64,000 bases of DNA from Pirellulales bacterium. Its GTDB lineage: Bacteria; Planctomycetota; Planctomycetia; Pirellulales; JACPPG01. Shown piece by piece: positions 15,842-24,600 of this stretch; position 1 is the first letter of the stretch, and each line of letters opens with the position of its first letter. Below the pieces are notes generated by a model. It did no database searches. It was given only the letters and a program-made list of their open reading frames with translations, and was not told where the DNA came from. Where the stretch lies: NCBI GenBank assembly GCA_036499395.1, contig DASYDW010000132.1, positions 1 to 64,000 of the forward strand, given 5' to 3'. Made by a program: the position numbers and the translations under genes.

Positions 15842-16735
15842 TCAGCCGCTGAACCACTTCGTAATCGCCCGCAGGGCCGTGGCCCGGCCGGCGCGGCCGA
15901 TGCTGGTGGTGAGGGGAATTTTCTTCGGGCAGACATTCACGCAGTTCTGGGCGTTGCCGCAGTCCTGGATGCCGCCGGGAGCCATGAGTTCGTCCAGCCG
16001 CTCATTGGCATTGAGCGCACCGGTGGGATGGTTATTGAACAGCATGACCTGGCTGATGGCGTGCGCGCCGACGAAGTGCGTGTCGAAGGCCGCTTGTTCG
16101 CGCTTGGCAAAATCGGTGGCCGATTCCCCTTCGTGCGGCTCGACCTCGAGCTTCGTGAATTGTGGGCAAGCATCCAGGCAGCAGCCGCAGCTCATGCACT
16201 CAGACAACGGATACGCTTGCTGCTGCTGCTCGGGCGAGACGCGCGGGCCGGCCCCCATGTCGTAATAACCGTCGACCGGAATCCAGGCCCGGACTTTCTC
16301 CAGGGCGCGGAACAACCGGCGGCGATTCACCACCAGGTCGCGGACGACGGGGAATTTCTCCATCGGACGCAGTTCGATCTCGTCCGGATGTTCGGCCAAG
16401 AGCCGATCGACCAGGGCCGTGCAGGCCTGGCGAACGCGCCCGTTGACGAGCATGGTACAAGCACCGCACACCTCTTCCAGGCAGTTGCAATCCCACGCCA
16501 CCGGCGCGACGCGTCCCCCTTCCACGGTTTTGGCCTGGGCCGCGACGCGTTGCAGCACGCTGATGACGTTCATATCCGGCTCGCGCTTGATGCGGTGCCG
16601 TTCCCAGTAGCTGGCCTCGCCCGGCGCGTCCTGTCGCAGGATGCGGACGTCGAATTCCGTGACCTGCGGCGCGGCATGCCCATGCCCGTCAGCGTGTGTC
16701 TCGTGCGACGAATGTCCGTTAGTAGTGGCTTGCAT
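15842..16735 (-). CDS. sdhB: Succinate dehydrogenase/fumarate reductase iron-sulfur subunit
   Basis: Electron-transfer subunit of complex II, 297 residues. The plant-type [2Fe-2S] ligands are in 'CNCLEEVCGACTMLVNGR' with the fourth Cys at 'QAC'. The second domain carries 'CMSCGCCLDACP' and 'CVNVCPKKIPL', supplying the [4Fe-4S] and [3Fe-4S] clusters. The first ~24 residues are His-rich and non-conserved (several H and HGH pairs). It is the last gene of sdhCAB, separated from sdhA by 147 bp containing a repeat hairpin. Together with fumC elsewhere in the window it covers succinate to malate. Confidence 0.95.
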   Translation of the reverse strand: MQATTNGHSSHETHADGHGHAAPQVTEFDVRILRQDAPGEASYWERHRIKREPDMNVISVLQRVAAQAKTVEGGRVAPVAWDCNCLEEVCGACTMLVNGRVRQACTALVDRLLAEHPDEIELRPMEKFPVVRDLVVNRRRLFRALEKVRAWIPVDGYYDMGAGPRVSPEQQQQAYPLSECMSCGCCLDACPQFTKLEVEPHEGESATDFAKREQAAFDTHFVGAHAISQVMLFNNHPTGALNANERLDELMAPGGIQDCGNAQNCVNVCPKKIPLTTSIGRAGRATALRAITKWFSG

Positions 16736-16778
16736 GGGTTCCTTTGGCGCTTCTGGCTACGCAGAATTTCCTGAACGT

Positions 16779-16865
16779 CCCTCTCCCGCCGGGAGAGGGC
16801 AGGGTGAGGGGACTCTAACCGAGGTTCGTATCTTCTGTATCTGAAATCTGTGTTACCCGTGGATC
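16779..16865. repeat. Dispersed hairpin repeat inside the sdh operon
   Basis: CCCTCTCCC (16779-16787) and GGGAGAGGG (16791-16799) form a perfect 9-bp stem with a 3-nt loop, followed by 'cagggtgagggg'. This is the form of an intergenic palindromic repeat seen in many bacterial genomes. A second element, 'atctgaaatctgtgtta' then 'cccgtggat', follows at about 16838-16865. Both sit between sdhA and sdhB and could weaken or modulate sdhB expression. Confidence 0.6.
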
Positions 16866-16882
16866 AAATCGTCGTGTTTTCG

Positions 16883-18898
16883 TTACCCAGCGGCGACGGT
16901 CTTGGCCGCTCCTTTACCTTGCGAGCCGTTGCCGTCATGGCCGGCGGTCTTCGCGGCCGAACGTTCCTTCCACACTTCCTCGATGGCTTCGGCTCCGACC
17001 AGGCCGTACAGTCGCGGACGCGGCGGAATCAACGTCGTGTCGATTTCTTCGTATGTCAGCACCGGATCGCCGTCCGGAACATACGTTGCAATCGTCGACT
17101 TCAACCATTTGCGCGTATTCTCTTCGAACCGATCGCACCAGGCTTCCGCCTCGCGACGATGCGCCGCCGGCTCGGTCGCCTCGAGCCCGGGCATCGAAAA
17201 GTCGGGCTTAAAATGGGCGCCGCGGCATTCGTCACGTTGCAAGGCACCTTTGACGATCACCTTGGCCAGCGGGAACATATCAATCAGAGACTTGGTAAAG
17301 ACCACGTTCTGGTTGGTCCAGTTGCCGGTGTCTGAAAGCGAGCAGTGCTTGGCTCGCTCCTCCAACTCGCACACCGTACCGTACGCTTCGGCGAGCGTGT
17401 CGTTGCGACGCACCACCGTGGCCGCCTTGGTCATGACGTTCCCCAGTTCCTGATGGATCAGGTAGGGGTTTTCGCCGCCGCCGGTGCGCTTCAGCAAGTT
17501 ATCGTGCGCCTGCTGGTGCTGGCGACGGGCACTGTCGAACAAGCTCGACGGCTGGTCAACCGCCGCGCCGCGCGGTGCGTTCTTCATCCAGGCGGCGATG
17601 CCAGGGGCCGTGATGAGGCCGCTGAAAATGCAGCTCAGCAGTGAATTGGCTCCCAGCCGGTTGGCGCCGTGATACTGGTAATCGCACTCGCCGATGGCAT
17701 ACAGGCCAGGGATGTTCGTGACCTGATTTTTCGGCGACCCCAGCCGCAGCCCGCCGGCCGCGGTTCGCTCGTAATCGACCCACAGTCCGCCCATCGAATA
17801 ATGAACGGCCGGGAAAATCTTCATCGGTGTTTCACGCGGGTCGACCCCTTGAAACTTCTCGTAGATATCGAGAATGCCACCGAGCTTTTGATCGAGCGTC
17901 GCGCGAGGAATGTGCGTGACGTCGAGATAGACGCACAGCCGATCCTGCTCGACCGACAGTCCCTCATACGTACAAACGTTGAAAATCTCGCGCGTGGCAA
18001 TGTCACGCGGTACCAGGTTGCCGTACTTCGGGTAGCGTTCTTCAAGGAAGTAATAACGTTCAGCCTCGGGAATCTGCTTCGGGTCGCGCGTGTCTTGTGG
18101 CTTGCGTGGTACCCACACGCGCCCCCCTTCACCGCGAGCACTTTCGCTCATCAATCGCAGCTTGTCGGCACCGGGAATGGCTGTGGGATGAACCTGGATG
18201 AACTCGCCATTGCCGTATTTCGCGCCGGCGCGAAAAGCACGCGCCGCGGCGCTGCCGGTACATGCCATCGACATCGTCGAGCGGCCGTAGATCAATCCGC
18301 AACCGCCGGTGCCCAGGATCACGGCGTCGGCCGGGAAGGTGCGAATTTCCATCGTCACCAGGTCCTGCCCGACGCAGCCACGGCAAATGCCCGCATCGTC
18401 GATCACGGGACCAAGGAAATCCCAGAACTCGTATTTCTTGATCTTGCCCGCGACTTCCCAGCGGCGGACTTGCTCGTCCAGGGCGTACAACAATTGCTGG
18501 CCTGTCGTGGCGCCGGCGAATGCCGTCCGCTTGAAGAGCGTTCCGCCGAAGCGGCGTTGATCGCGAAAGCCCTCAGGCGTGCGATTGAACGGTACGCCCA
18601 GCCGGTCCATCAGATCGATGATCTTGGGCGCCCAGTCCGTCATTTCCTTGACGGGCGGCTGATGATTCAAAAAGTCGCCGCCGTAGACCGTATCGTCGAA
18701 GTGCAGCCACTCGCGATCACCTTGCTGTCGGGTGACCGAATTGACAGCGTTGATGCCCCCTTGGGCACAAACGCTGTGCGAGCGTTTCACCGGGGTGAGG
18801 CTCATCAGGTCGACGTCGATGCCGGACTCGGCCAGTTCCATGGCGGCCGCCAAGCCTGCCAAGCCACCCCCGACGATCATCACGCGTTGCTTTGCCAT
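16883..18898 (-). CDS. sdhA: Succinate dehydrogenase/fumarate reductase flavoprotein subunit
   Basis: Catalytic FAD subunit of complex II that oxidises succinate to fumarate, 671 residues. The N-terminal FAD-binding motif is 'VMIVGGGLAGLAAAMELAE'. The covalent FAD histidine is in 'KRSHSVCAQGGINAVN'. The substrate and capping domain follows with 'HPTAIPGADKLRLMSESARG' and 'NQVTNIPGLYAIGECDY', and then 'RLGANSLLSCIFSG'. The length and the b558-type SdhC partner indicate the epsilon-proteobacteria/Bacillus-like class with a single large membrane subunit. The C-terminal ~25 residues are Ala/Lys-rich and not conserved. It lies 102 nt after sdhC. Confidence 0.96.
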   Translation of the reverse strand: MAKQRVMIVGGGLAGLAAAMELAESGIDVDLMSLTPVKRSHSVCAQGGINAVNSVTRQQGDREWLHFDDTVYGGDFLNHQPPVKEMTDWAPKIIDLMDRLGVPFNRTPEGFRDQRRFGGTLFKRTAFAGATTGQQLLYALDEQVRRWEVAGKIKKYEFWDFLGPVIDDAGICRGCVGQDLVTMEIRTFPADAVILGTGGCGLIYGRSTMSMACTGSAAARAFRAGAKYGNGEFIQVHPTAIPGADKLRLMSESARGEGGRVWVPRKPQDTRDPKQIPEAERYYFLEERYPKYGNLVPRDIATREIFNVCTYEGLSVEQDRLCVYLDVTHIPRATLDQKLGGILDIYEKFQGVDPRETPMKIFPAVHYSMGGLWVDYERTAAGGLRLGSPKNQVTNIPGLYAIGECDYQYHGANRLGANSLLSCIFSGLITAPGIAAWMKNAPRGAAVDQPSSLFDSARRQHQQAHDNLLKRTGGGENPYLIHQELGNVMTKAATVVRRNDTLAEAYGTVCELEERAKHCSLSDTGNWTNQNVVFTKSLIDMFPLAKVIVKGALQRDECRGAHFKPDFSMPGLEATEPAAHRREAEAWCDRFEENTRKWLKSTIATYVPDGDPVLTYEEIDTTLIPPRPRLYGLVGAEAIEEVWKERSAAKTAGHDGNGSQGKGAAKTVAAG

Positions 18899-19000
18899 GT
18901 TCGCTTGAACCTCGCGTTATTCATTGCCGCGGCTCTTTTGAGCCGCACAGGCCGAGCGGGCCAGCCCCGCCACTCGACAGAGGGCGGATTTGTTCGTTGT

Positions 19001-19885
19001 CTACGGCCGCGGAATTGATTGGGCCACGGGCGGGATCGGCTCGTCGCTCGGAGGCTTCTCGGCCGGTTTCGTTTCGGCAGATTTCCCCGGAGCCTTCTCT
19101 TGTTCTAGCCGAGACTTGTAGTCTTCTTCGAAACGCTGCTCGGCATCGTCCTTGGCCTGTTCGTACGCCTCGGCCTTGAGCAGATTGTCTTTTTCTCCGG
19201 CCCGTACAGCCCCGAACAAGGCGGCCATACCGACCACGAAAATGAAGATCCCAATGCCGCTGCAGACCCAGTTGGCGCGGCGTTGTGCCGTGGCGGTTTC
19301 CCAGATGCCCCAGGTAATTCCCATCGTCCACAGGCCGTTGGCGAAGTGGTAAACGCAGGCCGCGACGCCGATCGCATACGCAACTCGCGCCGTAAAGGGA
19401 GCCAGCGCCAAGCCGACCGAGGACGTGGCATGGTGCGGATTGAACTGCCCGCCGTACAGAGGCTTGGCCAGGTTGTTCATCCAATAGTCGTTATGAAGCC
19501 AGCCGTGCATGTGAAACACGTGCCAGAAAATGAACACCAGGGCGATCCAGGCCGTGGCCCTTTGCAGCGTATAGCGAACATTGCCCGAGTAGGCATACCG
19601 GCTGGAATTGGACTTTCCGCTGCGGACGATCATCACGCCCACGACGGCGTGAAATATGATCGGCAGGAAGATGAACGTCCATTCGATCAAGGGGAGCGCC
19701 GGCCCGAGCGAATGGATCGAGTCGACGTTCGTCTGGAATGACTTCGCCCCTGCCAACAGGCTGGCGTTGGTCAGCAGGTGGACCACCATGTAAAGGCCAA
19801 CCGGCATCAAACCGGTGAGCGAATGCAGGCGTTTGATCAGAAACTCGTGACGCAGATAGAACGACTGCGGAGAAGTGCTTGTCAC
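19001..19885 (-). CDS. sdhC: Succinate dehydrogenase cytochrome b558 subunit
   Basis: Membrane anchor of complex II that binds two hemes b and the quinone. The mature core has five hydrophobic segments with histidines in expected places: 'VVHLLTNASLL', 'IIFHAVVGVMIV', 'IFWHVFHMHGWL' and 'VYHFANGLW'. After the last segment (~residue 235) comes a ~55-residue charged tail rich in Glu, Lys and Pro that is not part of the core. I set the start at the GTG at 19885: an AGGAAAG ribosome site lies just upstream, the family starts here ('TSTSPQSFYLRHEFLIKRLH'), and the 89 codons upstream contain the promoter. First gene of sdhCAB. Confidence 0.92.
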   Translation of the reverse strand: MTSTSPQSFYLRHEFLIKRLHSLTGLMPVGLYMVVHLLTNASLLAGAKSFQTNVDSIHSLGPALPLIEWTFIFLPIIFHAVVGVMIVRSGKSNSSRYAYSGNVRYTLQRATAWIALVFIFWHVFHMHGWLHNDYWMNNLAKPLYGGQFNPHHATSSVGLALAPFTARVAYAIGVAACVYHFANGLWTMGITWGIWETATAQRRANWVCSGIGIFIFVVGMAALFGAVRAGEKDNLLKAEAYEQAKDDAEQRFEEDYKSRLEQEKAPGKSAETKPAEKPPSDEPIPPVAQSIPRP

Positions 19886-20551
19886 GCGAGATCTTTCCTG
19901 GGCACTCTGCGAGCGGGGAGTGCGCGATTCGGTGGCGGCAAAATGAACAACTTCATCGGTAGTATAGAGTTGCCCTGCCCCCTGACAAGCCGACCGTGAA
20001 ACACCGTTGCGATTCGTAAAATTTATCGCGCTTGATCTGCTGGTCTCGCCCGCGCGATGAGAATGTGGCGAACCTGTTCCGCATGTTCTGAGGACTGAAT
20101 CAACGGAGAGTGCCTCGCAAACAAATCCTTGCCGCGCGCTCGAAGATGACAAGGGGGATCACGAGGACGCTGGAGCCGGATCATCAACGCCGTTGCCGCA
20201 GGCCCGCGCATCGATCAGGGCGACGCGACACCCCTCTCGACGGCTCACGCCTGCCGCGCCGGCCCCCCGTCGGCCGAATATCGCCTACAAGCTGAGAATG
20301 CCTGCCGAATTGGCAGCGAATTCCTGGCAAAAGCCATCGGAACTTCTGCCAAATTACCTAAGCTAACTTGTGGAAAGAGGCCGCCCTTCGATATTAACAT
20401 GAATACAGGCAAGGGATTACCGCGTGCCGGATGCTCGTCGAAGGCCGTACAGGCGAGCAATCGGCATCTGAGTTGCAATGCATTCGTTGGTGCAAGGAAC
20501 TAATACCGCCACGATGGGCTCGAAAGTCCACGTGCGGAAGGGGATTATGCC
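19886..20551. other. Gene-free interval between divergent sdhC and receiver gene
   Basis: About 665 bp. It contains the sdh promoter at 19961-19988. I see no credible ORF, tRNA or known RNA in the remainder. A small imperfect dyad, TGCC-GAATT-GGCA, lies near 20302-20314. Confidence 0.4.
19961..19988 (-). promoter_or_regulatory. sdhCAB promoter
   Basis: On the minus strand, TTGTCA (19988-19983) and TATACT (19966-19961) are 16 bp apart, both close to the vegetative consensus. The predicted leader to the GTG start is about 70 nt. Confidence 0.65.
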
Positions 20552-20941
20552 GTGACCGGCGCCATGCCCAATCTGCTGATAACTGACGACGACCTGAGCT
20601 TTCGGGAAACGCTTCGCGGCGTGCTCGAGCCGCAAGGTTTTCGTACGTTCATGGCCAGCGACGGCGAAGAGGCGTTACACGTCGTCCAGCGCGAAGAAGT
20701 GCATTTGGTCCTGCTGGACATGCACATGCCGCGGCTAACCGGGCTTGAAACCTTGCGGAAACTAAAGCAAATCAAGCTCGTGCTCCCCTGCATCATTCTT
20801 TCGGCGAATGCTGACGACGAGCTGCGCGAAGAGGCGCGGCGCGCAGATGCTTTCTCGGTATTAGCGAAACCGGTTAGCCGGATCAATCTGACGACCATCG
20901 TGCATGCGGCACTGCGACTGACCTATAACTGGTCGATCTAG
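20552..20941 (+). CDS. Single-domain response regulator (REC)
   Basis: A 129-residue receiver domain with no output domain. The acidic pocket 'ITDDD', the phospho-acceptor Asp in 'LVLLDMHMPRLTGLETL', the Ser in 'CIILSAN' and the Lys in 'VLAKPVSRINL' are all present, so it should be phosphorylatable. The GTG start is preceded at the right distance by GGAAGGGGA; an ATG 12 nt later is the alternative. No histidine kinase is nearby. It may signal by protein contact like CheY or Spo0F. It is not clearly linked to the BlaI gene 250 bp downstream. Confidence 0.88.
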   Translation: MTGAMPNLLITDDDLSFRETLRGVLEPQGFRTFMASDGEEALHVVQREEVHLVLLDMHMPRLTGLETLRKLKQIKLVLPCIILSANADDELREEARRADAFSVLAKPVSRINLTTIVHAALRLTYNWSI

Positions 20942-21130
20942 CCGTTGGTCGGCTTGGGTTTTAATGCCCCCTTCTGTCGTGCGTGGCCGGCGTTGACTTT
21001 CGACGCGCATTCTTTCTTCACCTGCGGTGCAAAAAGCATGGCACTGCCGAGATTTCTGCCTTCAGGCGCCGGGCTCGACGGGGCTTAGTGCCGAGTTGGA
21101 GGCCTTCCCCTCTCGCGCGGCATTTTTTTC

Positions 21131-21180
21131 TTGCGTTTTACGACAACGGTCATACAATCCCGTTTATGACACTTGTCGTA
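21131..21180 (+). promoter_or_regulatory. Promoter and paired operator of the blaI/M56 unit
   Basis: TTGCGT (21131-21136) and TACAAT (21153-21158), 16 bp apart, form a likely promoter. Overlapping it are two arms of an inverted repeat, 21139-21153 and 21166-21180, identical at 13 of 15 positions. Each arm contains a GACAnnTGTC-like core (GACA-AC-GGTC; GACA-CT-TGTC), the form of the cop/bla boxes bound by BlaI/CopY proteins. The second arm ends 12 nt before the regulator's ATG. Confidence 0.65.
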
Positions 21181-21192
21181 CACGGAGGCGTG

Positions 21193-21636
21193 ATGAGTAA
21201 AAATCGCAAGCTGCCCCGGCTCTCGGCCGGCGAGATGGAGATCGTGCAAATGCTGTGGCGCGCAGGGGGCGCCACCCTCTCCGAAGCGCACGCCGCGCTC
21301 GAACGCGACATCGGCTACACCACCGTACAGACCCGGCTGAATCGATTGGTGGAGAAGGGGATCGTCAGCCGCACCACGGATCGTCCGGCACGTTATGCGG
21401 CCGTGGTCAATCCGGCGGACGTCAGTGCGCGGCATCTCGATTTGCTGCTGGAGCGCGTCAGCGACGGCAGTGTAGTCCCGTTGGTTGCGCACCTGGTGCG
21501 GGACCGCCATCTTACGGCTAGTGAGATTGCGGAACTGAAGGAACTGATTGCCGCCGCCGAGCAAAGCGGCCAGCGTCAGGCGGAACGCGTGGGTCGGAAC
21601 AGCTCTCAAACGTCCAAACGCGAGGCGAAATCATGA
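21193..21636 (+). CDS. BlaI/MecI/CopY family transcriptional repressor
   Basis: A 147-residue winged-helix repressor. The N-terminal domain reads 'LSAGEMEIVQMLWRAGGATL', with 'GYTTVQTRLNRLVEKGIVSR' as the recognition helix and wing region. A dimerisation tail with 'SVVPLVAHLVRDRHLTASEI' follows. In this family a membrane M56 protease triggers cleavage of the repressor. I chose the ATG at 21193 because GGAGG stands 4 nt before it and the family begins here; the upstream frame contains the operator. Its stop overlaps the start of the giant M56 gene (ATGA). Autorepression through the paired operator is expected. Confidence 0.92.
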   Translation: MSKNRKLPRLSAGEMEIVQMLWRAGGATLSEAHAALERDIGYTTVQTRLNRLVEKGIVSRTTDRPARYAAVVNPADVSARHLDLLLERVSDGSVVPLVAHLVRDRHLTASEIAELKELIAAAEQSGQRQAERVGRNSSQTSKREAKS

Positions 21637-24600
21637 TCTTCATGACGGACGAACTGCTGCTGAATCTTGGTCGCACCACTTTAACCCTGGCCGTGGCCGT
21701 GCTGCTCATTGGCCTGCTATTGCGGGCAGCACGCGTCTCGGCGCCGAGCGTACACCGCGCGGGATGCCTGCTAGCGCTGGCGGTTGGCTGGACGTTTCTG
21801 CAATGGCCGGTACACGTTCCCTGGTACGACGCGGCGGGAATCGTCGACGACGATCCGAGCGAGGTAGTTGCGGCGATCGACACGGAATTCATTCCGTCCA
21901 CGGCCGATCCAACGAATGACGTCATCGCGCCGCCTGCCAATGATGTGTCTGCTGACACTGCGGATTCCTCGAGCGTGCCATTAGCCACGATCGAGTTGCC
22001 GCACGAGGATCTCAGCAGTCCGCTGGGGGAATCGCAGACCGAAGAAACAGCGGCGGCGGTGCCAACGTTTGACGAGACGCCTGCAACGCCGATCGCTGAG
22101 CTCGCCGTGGAGGCACCAATGGCTGGACCGAGCGAGGCGGTCTCGATCGACATTGCGTCCGACGATGTTTCCAAGGCGATTGTATTGCCTGACGACGAAC
22201 TCGCGGCAGCAGAAGGGACAACAGACGAACCGACGAACGTCTTGGCAGCCGTGACGCCGTCTCTTGGCACTGCGTGGATCTCGGGCATCCTAGCGCTGGT
22301 GTCGTTTTGGCTGGTGGGATATATCCGCTTTGTGCGCCGTCTACCGTGTGCCCGCGAGGGAGATGCAGATTGGTTGGCCCAATGGCAGTCGCTCCTCGCT
22401 GAACAAAATGTGCGCGCCGCGGTGCCCTTGCGAGTTACGCACGACACCGGCCCCATGCTGTGCCGGCTGCCGCGAGGTTACGAATTGCTGGTGCCTGGTT
22501 CGCTGTGGCGCGAGCTTAGCGTGGCCGAGCGGGCTGCGATTCTGCGGCACGAGCTGGCGCATTTGGTGCGCGGCGATGTGTGGAAGTCCTTGGCCGCACG
22601 TGTATTGGCGCTACCCCATTGGTTCAATCCGTTTGCCTGGTGGGCGGTGCGTCGCTTCGACGAAGCGGCCGAATGGTCCTGCGATCGTGCCGCCGCGGCC
22701 GAGAATTCGACCACGGCCTACGCCCGGGCCCTGCTCCGCTTGGGGGAAGCCGCGGGGCGTCATGCCGCTTACAGCCCTGCTGCGCGCGGCCGACCGCTGG
22801 CGTCGCGCATCCGCCGCTTGCTGGCGGCACGCTCGCATGAAGATTCGCCCACGAAAAAGGCCCTGTTACTAACGGCCTGCATCGGATTTGCCGTCGCCGC
22901 CTTGGTACGCGTGGAACTCGTGGCGCAGGAAGCGCCTGGCGCGGCACGGCCCGGCACAGCCCCGGATGTGCGCGAATCGGTTGTCGCACCGGAGGATACT
23001 GCGCTGGCGTTGGCGGATGGCAGCCCTCCCTCGTCAAGCGAACACAGTTCGATCTCGACGAAATCAAGCCTGGAGGTATTGGCCGACCAAAGCCGCGGGA
23101 AGATTCACTTTACCGCAGACGAGCTTACCGCGCGCGGACTGCGACTTGCCATTGTCAGGCCGGCCGAAGCCGAACAAGTGCGCGTCAAAGGAAAGACGAA
23201 TATCGATAAGAAAGCCGCCTCGCACGTTCGAGCGTTTTTGCCTGGCATCATTGTCGCCATCAGCCCGATTGAAGGTCCCGCGGGTGAGAAGGCGCGGCCC
23301 ATCGGGTTCGATACCGAGGTCAAACAGGGGCAAGTTCTTGCCACGGTTTGGAGCAAGGAGCTAGCGGACAAGGCGGGCGAGCTGATCGATGCCGACGCTC
23401 GCTTGAACGTCGAGCTACAAGCGCTCAATCGACTTCGGCTTGCCGAAAAAGGGGCCGTCGCAACCGCCGCGACCTGGGAGGCCGAACGGCAGGTTGCCAC
23501 GGCCAAGATCGGGGTGGAGCGGATCGAGCGAACGCTGCGCGGCTGGCGAATCTCTGACGAGGTCATAAAGCGTTGGCGCGAGGCGGCCCAAACGCCAACC
23601 CCCAAAAGCGAGAGGCAGCCGCCGCCGGAGCACGCCCCCGGCAACTATCCGATCGTTAGTCCGCTCGACGGCCTGATCATCGAAAAGAACGTCCACGTGG
23701 GGGATATCGTCGATTCGTCTCGCGATTTGTTCCTCATCGCCGACACGGCCACCATGCCAGTCATGGTCGAGGTGCCCGAAGAAGAGCTACCGAAACTGCA
23801 ACTGCTGCCAGCGGACGCGCGGCGCTGGCTGGTGAGGTCGTGGTCGGACAAACCAGATCAGCAGGTGACCGGTACGTTCGACCTGAATGGCGCGATCCAT
23901 CACCCCGCACTGCACAACTTCATTGTGCATGGCACTCTGGAGAGCCCCGATCGGCGCATTCCGTTTCGGCAAACGATCACGGCCACGGTTTCGCTGCCGG
24001 CGAATCTGGATCTGGTCACGATTCCGGCCGAGGCCGTGCTGATGGATCCTGGTCACGGCTGGGGGCGCATCTTCGTCGAAGCCAAAGACAAACCGACACA
24101 ATTCGAGCTTCGCAAGGTCGAGATCGTGGGGCGCGCGGCCACCGACGGAATGCTGCTGATTCGCAGTGCGCCCCGCGACGAACCGGGAGTCGTCGGCACC
24201 GATGGCCTGGCCGCGGGTGAGAAGATTCTAGCCAGTGCCGACGCGATCGGGGAAAAACAAACGACCCGCCCCTCGGAAGAGTCGCCGACCGTCAGTTTTT
24301 TGGGGACGGCATCCGACGCCGAAACTGTCGAAACGAAAGAGGCCGCGCCGCCGACTCAGCCAGTGCCCGACGTGGCGCCGGCTGACGGCGGTGACCGCGC
24401 CAAGCCGCGATTTCCCGAGGTAATCGAAGCGGCGCGCACCGGCTATGAAATGGCGAGTGTCGAATACGATCAAGATCGCATCACGCTCGACCAGATCTGT
24501 GATTGGTCGCTTCGCCTGCTGCAAGCCGAGAGCAGCAGTGAAGTGGTGGTCGATAATCCCGACGAAGCTGAGATCCCCGGCGGAGACGGCGAACCGGCGA

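Noticed and set aside
19886..20152. 89-codon extension of SdhC upstream of the GTG
   Set aside because: It contains the likely sdh promoter, has no membrane or family features, and the GTG has its own ribosome site.
20983..21192. 70-codon extension of the first BlaI protein
   Set aside because: The region contains the promoter and operator arms, and GGAGG lies directly before the ATG at 21193.
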